A stretch of DNA of 64,000 nt from Nostoc sp. S4 (GCA_029379225.1 JAQYWR010000025.1:1-64000), one strand, 5' to 3'; counted from the first letter of the stretch, positions 55,096-64,000 are shown. A program made the numbers and translations. The notes: a model not told the origin generated them from the letters alone.

Positions 55096-56166
55096 ATGTA
55101 CGATGTCCTTGATTCCCGCTCTGTGTTAGAAGTGTTGCGACCAGTGCAAGACCCAGAACTTCGCAAAAGTCTGGTAGAACTGAATATGATTCGTAACGTC
55201 ACAATTGATGCTGGCAAGGTTAGTTTCACTTTAGTGTTAACTACTCCTGCCTGTCCTTTACGTGAATTTATTGTTGAAGATTGTCAAAAAGCTGTTAAAA
55301 AACTACCAGGCGTTACAGATGTAAATGTAGAAGTCACAGCAGAAACACCCCAACAAAAAAGTTTACCGGATCGCACTGGCATTTCTGGAGTAAAAAATAT
55401 CATTGCTGTTTCCAGCGGCAAAGGTGGTGTGGGAAAAAGTACTGTGGCGGTGAATGTCGCAGTGGCTTTAGCTCAAACTGGGGCGAAAGTCGGCTTACTA
55501 GATGCTGATATTTACGGGCCTAATGACCCGACCATGCTGGGGCTGGTGGATGCTGAAATTGCTGTACGCTCAACTGAAAAAGGTGAAATCCTGGAACCTG
55601 CTTTTAATCATGGTGTCAAATTGGTTTCAATGGGCTTTTTGATTGACCGAGATCAACCAGTGATTTGGCGGGGGCCAATGCTAAATGGTGTAATTCGCCA
55701 GTTTCTGTATCAAGTGCAATGGGGAGAACTCGACTATTTGATTGTAGATATGCCACCAGGAACTGGAGATGCTCAGTTAACCTTAACCCAAGCAGTACCG
55801 ATGGCAGGGGCAGTAATTGTGACCACACCGCAAAATGTAGCGCTGTTAGATTCTCGTAAGGGATTACGGATGTTCCAGCAGATGAACGTTCCAGTATTGG
55901 GAATCGTGGAAAATATGAGTTATTTTATCCCACCAGATATGCCGGATAAGCAGTACGACATTTTTGGTTCCGGGGGTGGCTCCAAAACAGCTGCTGAATT
56001 AGATGTCCCACTTTTGGGCTGTGTGCCACTAGAAATTTCTACGCGAGTTGGCGGTGATAGCGGTGTGCCAATAGTAGTTGGCGATCCAGATTCAGCTTCA
56101 GCAAAAGCACTAACAGCGATCGCTCTTACCATTGCTGGTAAAGTATCAGTTGCAGCTTTAACATAA
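55096..56166 (+). CDS. mrp: Mrp/NBP35-type iron-sulfur carrier ATPase
   Basis: The 356-residue protein has an N-terminal MIP18/DUF59 domain (VLEVLRPVQDPELRKSLVEL, LVLTTPACPLRE at 47-58) and a MinD/ParA-like P-loop ATPase with GKGGVGKS (108-115) and DADIYGPNDPTMLG. Family members load Fe-S clusters onto apoproteins. The usual CPxC cluster-bridging pair after ENMSYF is absent here (IPPDMPDKQYDIFG). It is cytosolic. A GGGGACTAGGGACTGGGG repeat follows downstream. Confidence 0.93.
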   Translation: MYDVLDSRSVLEVLRPVQDPELRKSLVELNMIRNVTIDAGKVSFTLVLTTPACPLREFIVEDCQKAVKKLPGVTDVNVEVTAETPQQKSLPDRTGISGVKNIIAVSSGKGGVGKSTVAVNVAVALAQTGAKVGLLDADIYGPNDPTMLGLVDAEIAVRSTEKGEILEPAFNHGVKLVSMGFLIDRDQPVIWRGPMLNGVIRQFLYQVQWGELDYLIVDMPPGTGDAQLTLTQAVPMAGAVIVTTPQNVALLDSRKGLRMFQQMNVPVLGIVENMSYFIPPDMPDKQYDIFGSGGGSKTAAELDVPLLGCVPLEISTRVGGDSGVPIVVGDPDSASAKALTAIALTIAGKVSVAALT

Positions 56167-56202
56167 TAAATTTTAATTGCTATCTACTTGTTGGGCTATA
56201 CC

Positions 56203-56300
56203 TGGGAATACTAGGGACTGGCGATTGGGGACTAGGGACTGGGGAAGAATTTTCCTAATACCCAGTACCTAATGCCCAATACCCAATGCCCAACAATCAA
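56203..56300. repeat. Heptamer repeats between mrp and rodA
   Basis: TAGGGACTGGCGATTGGGGA and GGGACTAGGGACTGGGG (about 56212-56246) repeat GGGACT(A/G)G units, followed by CCCAATACCCAATGCCCAA units (about 56272-56292) that can pair back partly. It lies between the mrp stop and the rodA start. Confidence 0.6.
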
Positions 56301-56322
56301 ATCTAAAGTCTAAAGTGACACA

Positions 56323-57681
56323 ATGTTATTAAAACGCTCGCTTCCCAAATTTCGCTGGAAGTCTTGGGTTAAACCTTGGCAATATGTAGATTGGTTACTA
56401 TTTTGTCTACCGATTGCTGTCAGTATTTTTGGCGGTCTGATGATTCTGAGTACGGAACTGAAGCAGCCAGTCACCGACTGGTGGTGGCATTGGTTGGTAG
56501 CGGCTATTGGTGTGATGATAGCGCTATTTTTAGCTCGTACCCGTTACGAAATCTTGATGCAGTGCCACTGGGTAACCTATGGATTGACAAATTTCAGCTT
56601 AATCGCTGTGATGATTGCTGGTACTAGCGCCAAAGGGGCACAGCGGTGGATTAGTGTCGCTGGCTTTAACGTACAACCTTCAGAGTTTGCCAAAGTCGGT
56701 ATAATTATCACCTTAGCAGCTTTGCTACATAAGCGTACTGCTTCAAAACTCGAAAGTGTTTTCCATGTGCTAGCAATTACCGCTATACCTTGGGGATTAG
56801 TATTTTTACAACCAGATTTAGCAACATCATTAGTATTTGGGGCGATCGTCTTGGGAATGCTCTACTGGGCAAATGCTAACCCAGGTTGGTTAATTCTAAT
56901 GGTTTCTCCTGTGGTTGCTGCGATTTTGCTTAGTATTTCTTGGCCTTTAACAGAGCCGATAGTTTTATTCAAAGAGCTATCTTTTGGGCCTTTGGGTGTA
57001 GTTTGGTCAGTCGCTAAAGAGCTATCTTTTGGGCCTTTGGGTGTAATTTGGTCAGTCGCTATGGCTATTGTGGGTTGGCTAACTCTGCCCTGGCGTCGAT
57101 TTGGTTTGGGTGTTATCGGTGCGTGGAGTCTGAATATATTGGGTGGCGAATTAGGAGTTTTTGCCTGGAATCATATTTTGAAACCGTATCAAAAAGACCG
57201 ACTAACTGTATTCATCGACCCCGATCACGATCCCTTAGGTGCTGGGTATCACTTGATTCAATCTCGTATTGCAATTGGTGCTGGTGAAATTTGGGGATGG
57301 GGTCTGTTTAAAGGCCCAATGACACAACTGAATTTCGTTCCAGAACAGCATACAGACTTTATTTTCTCCGCAGTTGGTGAAGAATTCGGTTTTGCTGGTT
57401 GTTTATTAGTACTATTTGTCTTTTGCTTAATTTGCTTTCGTCTACTGCATATTGCTCAAACTGCCACAGACAATTTTGGTTCGTTATTGGCTATTGGCGT
57501 TTTGTCAATGATTGTGTTTCAGTTAATTGTCAATGTTGGCATGACTGTCGGTTTAGCGCCTGTAGCAGGAATTCCCTTACCTTGGATGAGTTATGGGCGT
57601 TCTGCTATGCTGACTAACTTCATTTCCTTGGGAATAGTAGAATCGGTAGCAAATTTTCGCCAAAGACAGAAGTATTATTAA
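56323..57681 (+). CDS. rodA: RodA/FtsW/SpoVE (SEDS) peptidoglycan polymerase
   Basis: The 452-residue multi-pass SEDS glycosyltransferase polymerises lipid II for wall elongation with a class B PBP. Motifs include AKGAQRWISVAGFNVQPSEFA (about 104-124), FLQPDLATSLVF, a conserved DPLGAGYHLIQSRIAIGAGE (about 304-323) and QHTDFIFSAVGEEFGF. About ten transmembrane segments are present. Residues 217-246 are a perfect-style tandem repeat of KELSFGPLGV(V/I)WSVA from a 45-base DNA duplication. N-terminal start at 56323 fits the first basic cytosolic stretch. Confidence 0.93.
   Translation: MLLKRSLPKFRWKSWVKPWQYVDWLLFCLPIAVSIFGGLMILSTELKQPVTDWWWHWLVAAIGVMIALFLARTRYEILMQCHWVTYGLTNFSLIAVMIAGTSAKGAQRWISVAGFNVQPSEFAKVGIIITLAALLHKRTASKLESVFHVLAITAIPWGLVFLQPDLATSLVFGAIVLGMLYWANANPGWLILMVSPVVAAILLSISWPLTEPIVLFKELSFGPLGVVWSVAKELSFGPLGVIWSVAMAIVGWLTLPWRRFGLGVIGAWSLNILGGELGVFAWNHILKPYQKDRLTVFIDPDHDPLGAGYHLIQSRIAIGAGEIWGWGLFKGPMTQLNFVPEQHTDFIFSAVGEEFGFAGCLLVLFVFCLICFRLLHIAQTATDNFGSLLAIGVLSMIVFQLIVNVGMTVGLAPVAGIPLPWMSYGRSAMLTNFISLGIVESVANFRQRQKYY
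56971..57060 (+). repeat. 45-base tandem duplication within rodA
   Basis: 56971-57015 and 57016-57060 are identical apart from one base (GTAGTTTGG versus GTAATTTGG). Both encode KELSFGPLGV-x-WSVA, so the frame is kept and 15 residues are duplicated in a loop between transmembrane segments. Confidence 0.95.
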
Positions 57682-58050
57682 TTCGTCAAGCAGAAGGGTG
57701 TGGGGGGTTGGGTGTAGGGTGTAGGGGAAATCAGTAGGGCCTTACCCTGTACACTAATTTTAGACCACCAAATTGGAGATTTTGGTGGGGGCATTACCCC
57801 GTTTGGTTTCGGGGCAAGGTGTGTAAAAATATAGCATTCTCTTTTCCCCCACATCCTACACCCTGTTTTGCTCATTGGTCATTAGTCATTGGTGAACCAG
57901 TGCAGTGTTGGGGGTCTCCCCCATAAGCAAGTGGCGTGGTCTCGCCCATGAGTAACTGGCAAAGCTGAAAAGTCATTGGAGAAATGATTAATGACCAATG
58001 ACTATTAACAAGTATTAAGCTATTAACAGGAAACAAGCGAGGCTAAAAAG
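57682..58050. repeat. Intergenic fold-back repeats upstream of ndhS
   Basis: Two fold-backs are seen. GGGTGTAGGGTGTAGGGG near 57709-57726 opposes CATCCTACACCCTG near 57851-57864. CATTGGTCATTA (57873-57884) is an exact inverse of TAATGACCAATG (57989-58000). These flank the end of rodA and the start of ndhS (GGAAAC before 58051). Confidence 0.75.
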
Positions 58051-58248
58051 ATGATTCTTCCTGGAGCAACTGTTCGTGTCAAGAATCCCGCAGATACCTA
58101 TTATCGCTCTGAAGGACTCGTGCAACGAGTAAGTGATGGCAAGGTAGCCGTACTGTTTGAAGGTGGTAACTGGGATAAATTAATTACCTTCCGTCTGAAG
58201 GAATTGGAGCTTGTAGAGACCACAGCCGGACGTAAAAAAGGAAAATAG
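58051..58248 (+). CDS. ndhS: NAD(P)H dehydrogenase-like complex subunit S
   Basis: The 65-residue protein has the SH3-like fold pattern [20 protein letters not shown] and [18 protein letters not shown], diagnostic of NdhS, which binds ferredoxin at the cytosolic arm of the photosynthetic NDH-1 complex. It has a basic tail (AGRKKGK). NdhS supports cyclic electron flow around photosystem I. Confidence 0.93.
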   Translation: MILPGATVRVKNPADTYYRSEGLVQRVSDGKVAVLFEGGNWDKLITFRLKELELVETTAGRKKGK

Positions 58249-58409
58249 ATAGTAATTTGTCCTTAGTCATTTGTCCTTGGTCATTTGGCAAGGACAAAGT
58301 GTAAAGTCACGACTCGCCGCGACTTAGGGTGTAGATGCCCAAAATCAGGCTTGCCGGAGGCATCAGAATTTTGCAAAAGACGATTAATGACTAATGACTT
58401 TTGACAAAT
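58249..58409. repeat. Fold-back repeat between ndhS and the next gene
   Basis: TTAGTCATTTGTCCTTGGTC (from 58262) and AATGACTAATGACTTTTGAC (58386-58405) are partly complementary, with a GC-rich interior (CGACTCGCCGCGACTTAGGG). It is similar in style to the repeat before ndhS. Confidence 0.65.
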
Positions 58410-59066
58410 ATGCGCCTTCCATTACCACAGTTTGACACGAGCGATCGCCATCCCAACCACTTTGCCGAGGTAATTGAAACTACTAGTACTGAATTTTTGG
58501 CACAATGCTTGGAACCTGAAGATTTAAGCTTTCCCTCTATGCCACCTTTTGGTAGTTGGGTTTGTGGTGTGGATGAAGAATCTGGGAATATGGTTTACGC
58601 TGTGGTGTATTATGCCACAACCATGCCCATAGATTCCGTACACCGGGCTAGAGCTTTGGGGTTGTCCTTGCAAGACTTACGCGAGGAACAACCCCAGATA
58701 TTTGCCATGCTCAGAACGGAATTCCGAGCTGCGATCGTTGGATTTGAACTATCTCCACAAAATCCAAGTTATAACCGAAGAGTATATCAGTATCTACCAC
58801 CCCGTCCTCCGCAAATTCATCAAGCTGTTTATCGGTGCGAACCAGAAGCGATCGTTAAATTTACTGAAGAACTAGATTTTTTGCGGACACTCCTTTGTAT
58901 CAATGGTGCGCCAGTAGAGTCTTTGACCGCAGCTGCCATTCGAGATGTATACCAGTTACGTAAAGCTGATCGAGAATGGCTAATTAAAGCTGGGCGAAGC
59001 CTAAGCGTGCTACTTAAAGACGACTACGATCGCTTGCGGTTCATTTTGAGTCAAATCCACCCTTAG
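58410..59066 (+). CDS. HAS-barrel-like cyanobacterial protein
   Basis: The ATG at 58410 (MRLPLPQFDTSDRHPNHFAE) is preferred to a TTG three codons earlier. The 218-residue protein has a small beta-barrel pattern near the N-terminus (FAEVIETTSTEFLAQ, FGSWVCGVDEESGNMVYAVV) like the HAS barrel of HerA-type ATPases, then a helical region ending DYDRLRFILSQIHP. It lies 160 bases after ndhS. No enzymatic motif is visible and its function is unknown. Confidence 0.65.
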   Translation: MRLPLPQFDTSDRHPNHFAEVIETTSTEFLAQCLEPEDLSFPSMPPFGSWVCGVDEESGNMVYAVVYYATTMPIDSVHRARALGLSLQDLREEQPQIFAMLRTEFRAAIVGFELSPQNPSYNRRVYQYLPPRPPQIHQAVYRCEPEAIVKFTEELDFLRTLLCINGAPVESLTAAAIRDVYQLRKADREWLIKAGRSLSVLLKDDYDRLRFILSQIHP

Positions 59067-59209
59067 GTAGTTAGTTCAAAGACAATTGTCTAGTTTATTA
59101 ATAAGTTAAGATTTTTGATTTTCGTCAGGCGGCTTCTACATTGATTTATATCAATTGAGCGATCCCCAAGGCGATCGCTGTTTTACCATAGCCTCTTCAA
59201 TTCCTACCT

Positions 59210-61345
59210 ATGGAACTCATATCACAAGTTCTTGCTTTGGAACCAACTTCCCAAGTTCTTGGCAAGGAACCAATTGTTTCCTTCGCTATTGTCCTCGTGG
59301 TTATCTTAGTTATACCGATCGTGTTTGAGCGACTAAGATTACCAGGTTTAGTGGGTTTGGTGTTCTCTGGACTCGTACTTGGGCCTTCCGGCTGGCATCT
59401 ATTTCAGTCAGACTCACCGATGATTAACCTACTATCAGATATTGGGTTAATTTACTTACTGTTTGTCGCCGGACTAGAAGTCGATCTCGAACGATTCCGC
59501 AAAAGAAAAAGTCGTGCTTTTGGGTTTGCTAGCTTGACTTTCAGTGTACCGCTAATAATGGGAACTTTAGTAGGTCTGATTTTAGGCTATGGTTGGAATT
59601 CTTCAATTTTAATTGGCTCTTTATTCGCTTCATATACCCTTTTGGCATATCCTATAATCACTCGTTTGGGAGTGGTAAATAATGAAGCGGTTACTGTCAC
59701 CATTGGAGCTTCGATTTTTACTGACATTGGTGCAGTGTTCATATTAGCCATTTGTGTAGCTATTGCTCACGCTGGGGCATTCAGCTTGGCTAAGCTACTT
59801 ACCTTGTCGGGTTGGTTAACGATTTACTCTGTTGCTGTTGTCGCCGGATTTGATTGGGCAGGTAAAGAATTTTTTCACCGTTCGGGAGACGATGAAGGAA
59901 ACAAGTTTTTGTTTGTCTTGCTTTCTGTATTTCTTGCTGCTGTGGGCGCTCAATTAATAGGAGTAGACAAAATTGTTGGTGCTTTTTTAGTAGGTTTGGC
60001 GGTAAATGAAGCTGTGGGTGAAGGTCCAGTCAAAGAAAAGGTAGTGTTTATTGGCAGTGTGCTGTTCATTCCGATTTTCTTTGTTGATCTTGGTTTGCTG
60101 GTCGATTTACCTGCCTTTTTGAATAATTTGAACGCTCTGAAGTTAACGCTGTTAATTATAGTCGGTTTGATTGCCAGTAAATTGCTGGCAGCATTGTTGA
60201 CAAAACTGCTTTACTGCTACAACTGGCGAGAAATGCTCACAATGTGGTCGCTATCACTTCCCCAGGTAGGTACAACTTTAGCAGCAACGTTAGTCGGATA
60301 TCAAGCTGGATTACTTTCCTCAGAAATATTACATAGCATTATTGTTTTAATGGTTGTCACATCAACCTTGGGACCGTTAATGACTGGTCGAATAGCTGTA
60401 GGTTTGACTGCCTCGCCTACCGCAGATCTATCACCAACTACTTTAGTGGATCGCGATGTACCAGAAACAGACAGTGTGACTATAGTTGTACCTGTCTATA
60501 ATCCTCAAACTCAGCAGTATTTGATTGAAATGGCGACATTATTGGCACGTCAGTCAAATGGTAAAATTGTACCATTAGCGATCGCCACTGCTGCTGCTCA
60601 CATGGATGCACCGCAGTTAGAAGCTTCTGTTGAACGCAGCGAACGCCTATTAACAAAGGCCACCGCTCAAAGTCGAGTATTAGGTGTAGCCGCAGAATCG
60701 GTGCTGCGAATTGATGATGCTTTTGCTCAAGGAATTAGCAGAGCTGCCCGCGAACAAAAAGCTAGTTTAATTGTTATGGGTTGGGGTAAACGTACTGGGT
60801 TGCGAGCGCTGTTATTTGGTAATGTCATTGATGGTGTGCTTTGGGCAGCCCATTGTCCGGTAGCAGTAACACGTTTGGTGGAATCACCAAAAAAAATTCA
60901 ACGCATCTTAGTACCAGTAGAAAATTTAACAGCACCAATATTGCAGCCTGTACAATTTGCCCAGATGTTAGCACAAGCAAATCAGAGCCACATTACTGTA
61001 CTGAATGTGTGCGATCGCCGCACTAGTTCCAGTAAAATTGCTTGGAGGCGATCGCATCTCTCCTTATTAGTATCTAAATTAGCTCTGCCCAATTCCCCAG
61101 AAATTCAAATTATCGCTCATGAAAATGTTGCTCAAGCAATTTTGCAAGCAGCACGATTATATGATTTAGTAGTTTTACCCTTTATACGCAATCGTACTAG
61201 TCCTGGAGGGTTAGCCATTAGCGATGTCACAACTGAGTTAGCTAGACAACTCACCTGCTCGATTGTCATGCTTGGAGAACCCCAACGCACTCAAACAAAT
61301 GCAGTTATCTCTAATGCAGCTACCACCATTACATCTGCTGTATGA
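59210..61345 (+). CDS. CPA2 cation:proton antiporter with universal-stress domains
   Basis: The 711-residue protein has about 12 transmembrane helices (25-395) of the monovalent cation/proton antiporter-2 family, with RLPGLVGLVFSGLVLGPSGW (43-62), GLIYLLFVAGLEVDLERFR and DKIVGAFLVGLAVNE; the ion-pair Asp is in ASIFTDIGAVF. The soluble C-terminus contains two USP-like domains (about 425-560 and 570-690; ASLIVMGWGKRTGLRALLFG). It probably moves Na+ or K+ against H+. USP fusion suggests nucleotide or stress control. The upstream gap has a TTTACCATAGCC start region. Confidence 0.88.
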   Translation: MELISQVLALEPTSQVLGKEPIVSFAIVLVVILVIPIVFERLRLPGLVGLVFSGLVLGPSGWHLFQSDSPMINLLSDIGLIYLLFVAGLEVDLERFRKRKSRAFGFASLTFSVPLIMGTLVGLILGYGWNSSILIGSLFASYTLLAYPIITRLGVVNNEAVTVTIGASIFTDIGAVFILAICVAIAHAGAFSLAKLLTLSGWLTIYSVAVVAGFDWAGKEFFHRSGDDEGNKFLFVLLSVFLAAVGAQLIGVDKIVGAFLVGLAVNEAVGEGPVKEKVVFIGSVLFIPIFFVDLGLLVDLPAFLNNLNALKLTLLIIVGLIASKLLAALLTKLLYCYNWREMLTMWSLSLPQVGTTLAATLVGYQAGLLSSEILHSIIVLMVVTSTLGPLMTGRIAVGLTASPTADLSPTTLVDRDVPETDSVTIVVPVYNPQTQQYLIEMATLLARQSNGKIVPLAIATAAAHMDAPQLEASVERSERLLTKATAQSRVLGVAAESVLRIDDAFAQGISRAAREQKASLIVMGWGKRTGLRALLFGNVIDGVLWAAHCPVAVTRLVESPKKIQRILVPVENLTAPILQPVQFAQMLAQANQSHITVLNVCDRRTSSSKIAWRRSHLSLLVSKLALPNSPEIQIIAHENVAQAILQAARLYDLVVLPFIRNRTSPGGLAISDVTTELARQLTCSIVMLGEPQRTQTNAVISNAATTITSAV

Positions 61346-61756
61346 TAAAACTTAGAGTTCAGTCTACTTGAGTAGACTCGGGCTGCGATGACATTAACAA
61401 AAATCTTTTGAAATAAATAAATTGACTCTAGAAGCCTACATCTATACAGATGTACTATTTAGTTGTAGTACCTGAAAAAAGTGTTAACTGTAAAACACTT
61501 TAACTTGTTGAAGATTTGATGAACTTTAGCTCAAAAGCTAACAATCTTTAGCAATGTTTGTTATTTTGCTAGTTAAATTGTTAACAAAGCACATAAAAAC
61601 ATCACAAAACTACAACTGTTGACCAACAGGTGAATTCGAGAATAATCTTTGATTAAGTCTTGTTGATTTTTCATTTTCTATTTTTATCCCAAAGCTGGGT
61701 AACCTAAAGGATAAGTGCAATAGGTACTGAAAATATTTGTAAGTAACCAGGAAACT
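61346..61756. other. Intergenic region upstream of UDP-sugar genes
   Basis: A 411-base AT-rich stretch, with no gene, likely the promoter of the UDP-xylose pair. A pair of TTAACTGTAAAACACTTTAAC-like blocks near 61483-61503 was seen; no known box was identified. Confidence 0.4.
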
Positions 61757-62707
61757 ATGAGAATTTTGGTGACGGGCGGTGCTGGGTTTATTGGTTCCCA
61801 TCTCATCGACCGACTAATGAACGATGGGCATGAAATAATATGCTTAGATAATTTTTACACAGGTCATAAACGTAATATACTTAAATGGTTAGGTCATCCG
61901 TACTTTGAATTAATCCGCCATGATATTACCGAACCAATTCGGTTAGAAGTGGATCAAATTTATCATTTAGCTTGTCCTGCTTCTCCTGTACATTATCAAT
62001 ACAACCCAGTAAAAACCGTTAAAACTAACGTGATGGGGACACTAAATATGTTAGGGTTAGCCAAACGTGTCAAAGCTAGATTTTTCTTAGCTTCAACTAG
62101 CGAAGTATACGGAGACCCAGAAGTTCATCCCCAAAGTGAAGAATATAGAGGTAGTGTCAATCCCATCGGCATACGTTCGTGTTATGACGAAGGCAAAAGA
62201 ATCGCTGAAACTCTTGCATTTGATTACTATAGACAAAATAAAGTTGACATCCGAGTTGCTCGGATCTTCAACACCTATGGGCCGAGAATGCTAGAAAACG
62301 ATGGTCGAGTGGTGAGCAATTTTATAGTCCAAGCCTTGCGTAGTACTCCTTTAACCGTGTACGGTGATGGTTCGCAAACTCGGAGTTTCTGTTACGTTTC
62401 CGATTTAGTGGAAGGATTTATCCGGCTGATGAATGGCGACTACATTGGACCAGTCAATTTGGGTAATCCTGGTGAATACACAATTTTACAATTGGCACAA
62501 ACTGTGCAGAATATGATTAATCCAGATGCACAGATTAAATTCGAACCATTACCTTCGGACGACCCCCGGCGTCGCCAGCCCGATATCACTAAGGCAAAAA
62601 CTTGGTTAAATTGGGAACCTACCATTCCTTTGCAAGACGGGTTAAAACTAACAATAGAAGATTTCCGCGATCGCATGAATAGCGATGTCAAGAATTCAGC
62701 CTCCTGA
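61757..62707 (+). CDS. UDP-glucuronic acid decarboxylase (UDP-xylose synthase)
   Basis: The 316-residue short-chain dehydrogenase/reductase protein converts UDP-glucuronate to UDP-xylose. It has the NAD motif [11 protein letters not shown] (6-16), catalytic TSEVYGD (114-120), and Tyr143-x3-Lys147 in SCYDEGKR, plus the family-specific [10 protein letters not shown] and [10 protein letters not shown] segments. The donor enzyme Ugd is encoded 142 bases downstream. It is cytosolic. UDP-xylose feeds cell-wall and exopolysaccharide synthesis. Confidence 0.93.
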   Translation: MRILVTGGAGFIGSHLIDRLMNDGHEIICLDNFYTGHKRNILKWLGHPYFELIRHDITEPIRLEVDQIYHLACPASPVHYQYNPVKTVKTNVMGTLNMLGLAKRVKARFFLASTSEVYGDPEVHPQSEEYRGSVNPIGIRSCYDEGKRIAETLAFDYYRQNKVDIRVARIFNTYGPRMLENDGRVVSNFIVQALRSTPLTVYGDGSQTRSFCYVSDLVEGFIRLMNGDYIGPVNLGNPGEYTILQLAQTVQNMINPDAQIKFEPLPSDDPRRRQPDITKAKTWLNWEPTIPLQDGLKLTIEDFRDRMNSDVKNSAS

Positions 62708-62849
62708 GCAGTGCCTAGCACCGCTCTTTACTTTCGTGCAAGCTGATCCTATTTGGTAGCCGGTACTTTAGTGGCTGTGTTTCCTCTCAGTGTGTGTGAT
62801 ATTGACAATCCTTTTTTAAACTAAAGCTCAATCAAACGAGGAGTTAAAA

Positions 62850-64000
62850 ATGCGTGTTTGCGTAATTGGTACTGGTTACGTCGGTTTAGTTACAGGTGCT
62901 TGCTTAGCTCATATTGGACATGATGTTATTTGCGTAGACAATAACGAAGAAAAAGTTAAATTAATGAAGTCTGGGCAGTCTCCGATTTTTGAACCGGGAC
63001 TCTCAGAAATTATCCAATCTGCTATTCAAGCAGACAAAATTCATTTCACAAGCGACCTCGCTGCGGGAGTCGCCCACGGAGAAATTCTGTTTATTGCTGT
63101 GGGAACACCACCTTTACCCACTGGTGAAAGTGATACTCGTTATGTTGAAGCTGTAGCCCGTGGTATTGGGGAAAATCTCAACGGTGGTTATAAAGTTATA
63201 GTCAATAAATCTACAGTACCCATTGGTTCGGGTGACTGGGTGCGGATGCTGATTCTGGATGGTGTTGCAGAGCGGCAGAAAACATTGGTACCCGCAGGTG
63301 GGGTGCCGAGTGATGAGAAATTACTTGAGTTTGTATCGGAGTTTGATGTAGTCAGCAATCCAGAGTTTTTGCGCGAAGGTTCCGCAGTTTACGACACCTT
63401 CAACCCCGATCGCATTGTACTAGGAGGCAATAGTCAAAGGGCAGTAGCCTTGATGCAACAATTGTATGCTCCAATTGTGGAACGCAAGTACGCTGAGGAT
63501 CGATCTTTACCTCCTGTGCCAATTCTGGCAACAGACCTGAGTTCGGCAGAAATGATTAAATATGCCGCTAATGCCTTTTTAGCCACTAAGATTAGTTTTA
63601 TTAACGAAGTTGCTAATATTTGCGATCGCGTCGGTGCTGATGTCACTCAAGTTGCCAAAGGTATCGGTCTAGATTCTCGCATTGGTAACAAATTCTTACA
63701 AGCAGGTATTGGTTGGGGTGGTTCCTGCTTCCCCAAAGATGTCTCTGCCCTGATTCACACTGCTGATGACTATGGCTATGAAGCCCAGCTACTAAAATCC
63801 GCTGTCAGTGTCAACGAACGCCAGCGTTTGATTGCTTTGGAGAAACTCCAGCAAGTCTTAAAAATTCTCAAAGGCAAAACTGTTGGACTACTGGGTCTAA
63901 CTTTTAAGCCTGATACTGATGATATGCGCGATGCTCCAGCACTCAACCTAATTGAACAGCTAAACCGACTAGGAGCCAAAGTCAAAGCCTACGACCCGAT
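62850..64000 (+). CDS. ugd: UDP-glucose 6-dehydrogenase (3' end beyond window)
   Basis: Four-electron oxidation of UDP-glucose to UDP-glucuronate with 2 NAD+. The visible 383 residues show the Rossmann motif VIGTGYVGLVTGACLA (5-20), the substrate region FEPGLSEII, a VNKSTVPIGSGDWV stretch, catalytic Cys293 in GWGGSCFPKD, and the NAD domain GLTFKPDTDDMRDAP. A roughly 25-residue extra loop (GVAERQKTLVPAGGVPSDEK) is seen. The ATG at 62850 follows GAGGAG by about six bases. It is transcribed with the decarboxylase, making a UDP-Glc to UDP-Xyl module. The frame is open to the last base. Confidence 0.93.
   Translation, partial: MRVCVIGTGYVGLVTGACLAHIGHDVICVDNNEEKVKLMKSGQSPIFEPGLSEIIQSAIQADKIHFTSDLAAGVAHGEILFIAVGTPPLPTGESDTRYVEAVARGIGENLNGGYKVIVNKSTVPIGSGDWVRMLILDGVAERQKTLVPAGGVPSDEKLLEFVSEFDVVSNPEFLREGSAVYDTFNPDRIVLGGNSQRAVALMQQLYAPIVERKYAEDRSLPPVPILATDLSSAEMIKYAANAFLATKISFINEVANICDRVGADVTQVAKGIGLDSRIGNKFLQAGIGWGGSCFPKDVSALIHTADDYGYEAQLLKSAVSVNERQRLIALEKLQQVLKILKGKTVGLLGLTFKPDTDDMRDAPALNLIEQLNRLGAKVKAYDP

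Noticed and set aside
1..64000. tRNA or rRNA genes
   Set aside because: No T-loop (GGTTCGAATCC-type) with a pairing acceptor stem and no rRNA core sequence was seen while reading.

Overview
The window looks like chromosomal DNA of a filamentous, probably heterocyst-forming cyanobacterium of the Nostoc/Anabaena type. This is inferred from dense GCGATCGC (HIP1) octamers inside genes, several cyanobacterial or plastid-lineage genes (thf1/psb29, cpcT, ndhS, petJ, a DUF3352 protein, a PEP-CTERM protein), and degenerate heptanucleotide repeats that fold back on themselves between genes. No rRNA, tRNA, CRISPR array or prophage was seen.

Layout. 1-3225 (minus strand) holds the most unusual locus: a small EACC1-like protein one base ahead of a very large CHAT protease / P-loop NTPase / TPR protein that runs off the left edge. 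Its last visible TPR units are nearly identical 120-bp DNA repeats. This looks like an NTP-dependent conflict (defence or programmed-death) system. 3.4-12.8 kb is mostly housekeeping: a PNPOx-like flavoprotein, cysE, a DUF3352 membrane-anchored protein, a rhodanese, hrcA carrying an in-frame palindromic repeat, yebC, and two 58-codon genes not on a usual gene list. A 203-bp MITE-like element lies at 4072-4274. 12.8-24.7 kb carries a UbiH-like hydroxylase, a PhyH-like oxygenase convergent with a membrane patatin, a periplasmic lytic transglycosylase, a broken dapF-like pseudogene, a PEP-CTERM protein, an aldo/keto reductase and cytochrome c6. 24.8-30 kb has small membrane proteins, a ferredoxin and tex, separated by strong hairpins.

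After almost 2 kb of AT-rich DNA with little coding content (30.1-32.0 kb) comes a four-gene cluster (32016-35055): two SMR/ArnE-ArnF-like membrane proteins, an FAD oxidoreductase and a DPM1/ArnC-like glycosyltransferase. It plausibly makes and flips a polyprenyl-linked sugar. Then follow tldD/tldE, a pentapeptide protein, pyrB (with a repeat-derived insert), mgtE (with a leader able to hide its Shine-Dalgarno), an intact IS630-type insertion sequence, a 44-codon gene with a strong Shine-Dalgarno, and a 1070-residue GH15/phosphorylase-kinase-like protein.

47.7-64 kb is dominated by envelope and photosynthesis functions: YkvA, an ExbB/ExbD pair, a PF04020 membrane protein, thf1, cpcT, a STAS antagonist, hemF, a START-like protein, mrp, rodA (with a 45-bp tandem duplication), ndhS, a HAS-barrel-like protein, a CPA2 antiporter with USP domains, and the UDP-xylose pathway pair UDP-glucuronate decarboxylase and ugd (cut by the right edge). 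Many intergenic regions here are inverted heptamer repeats that can act as terminators.
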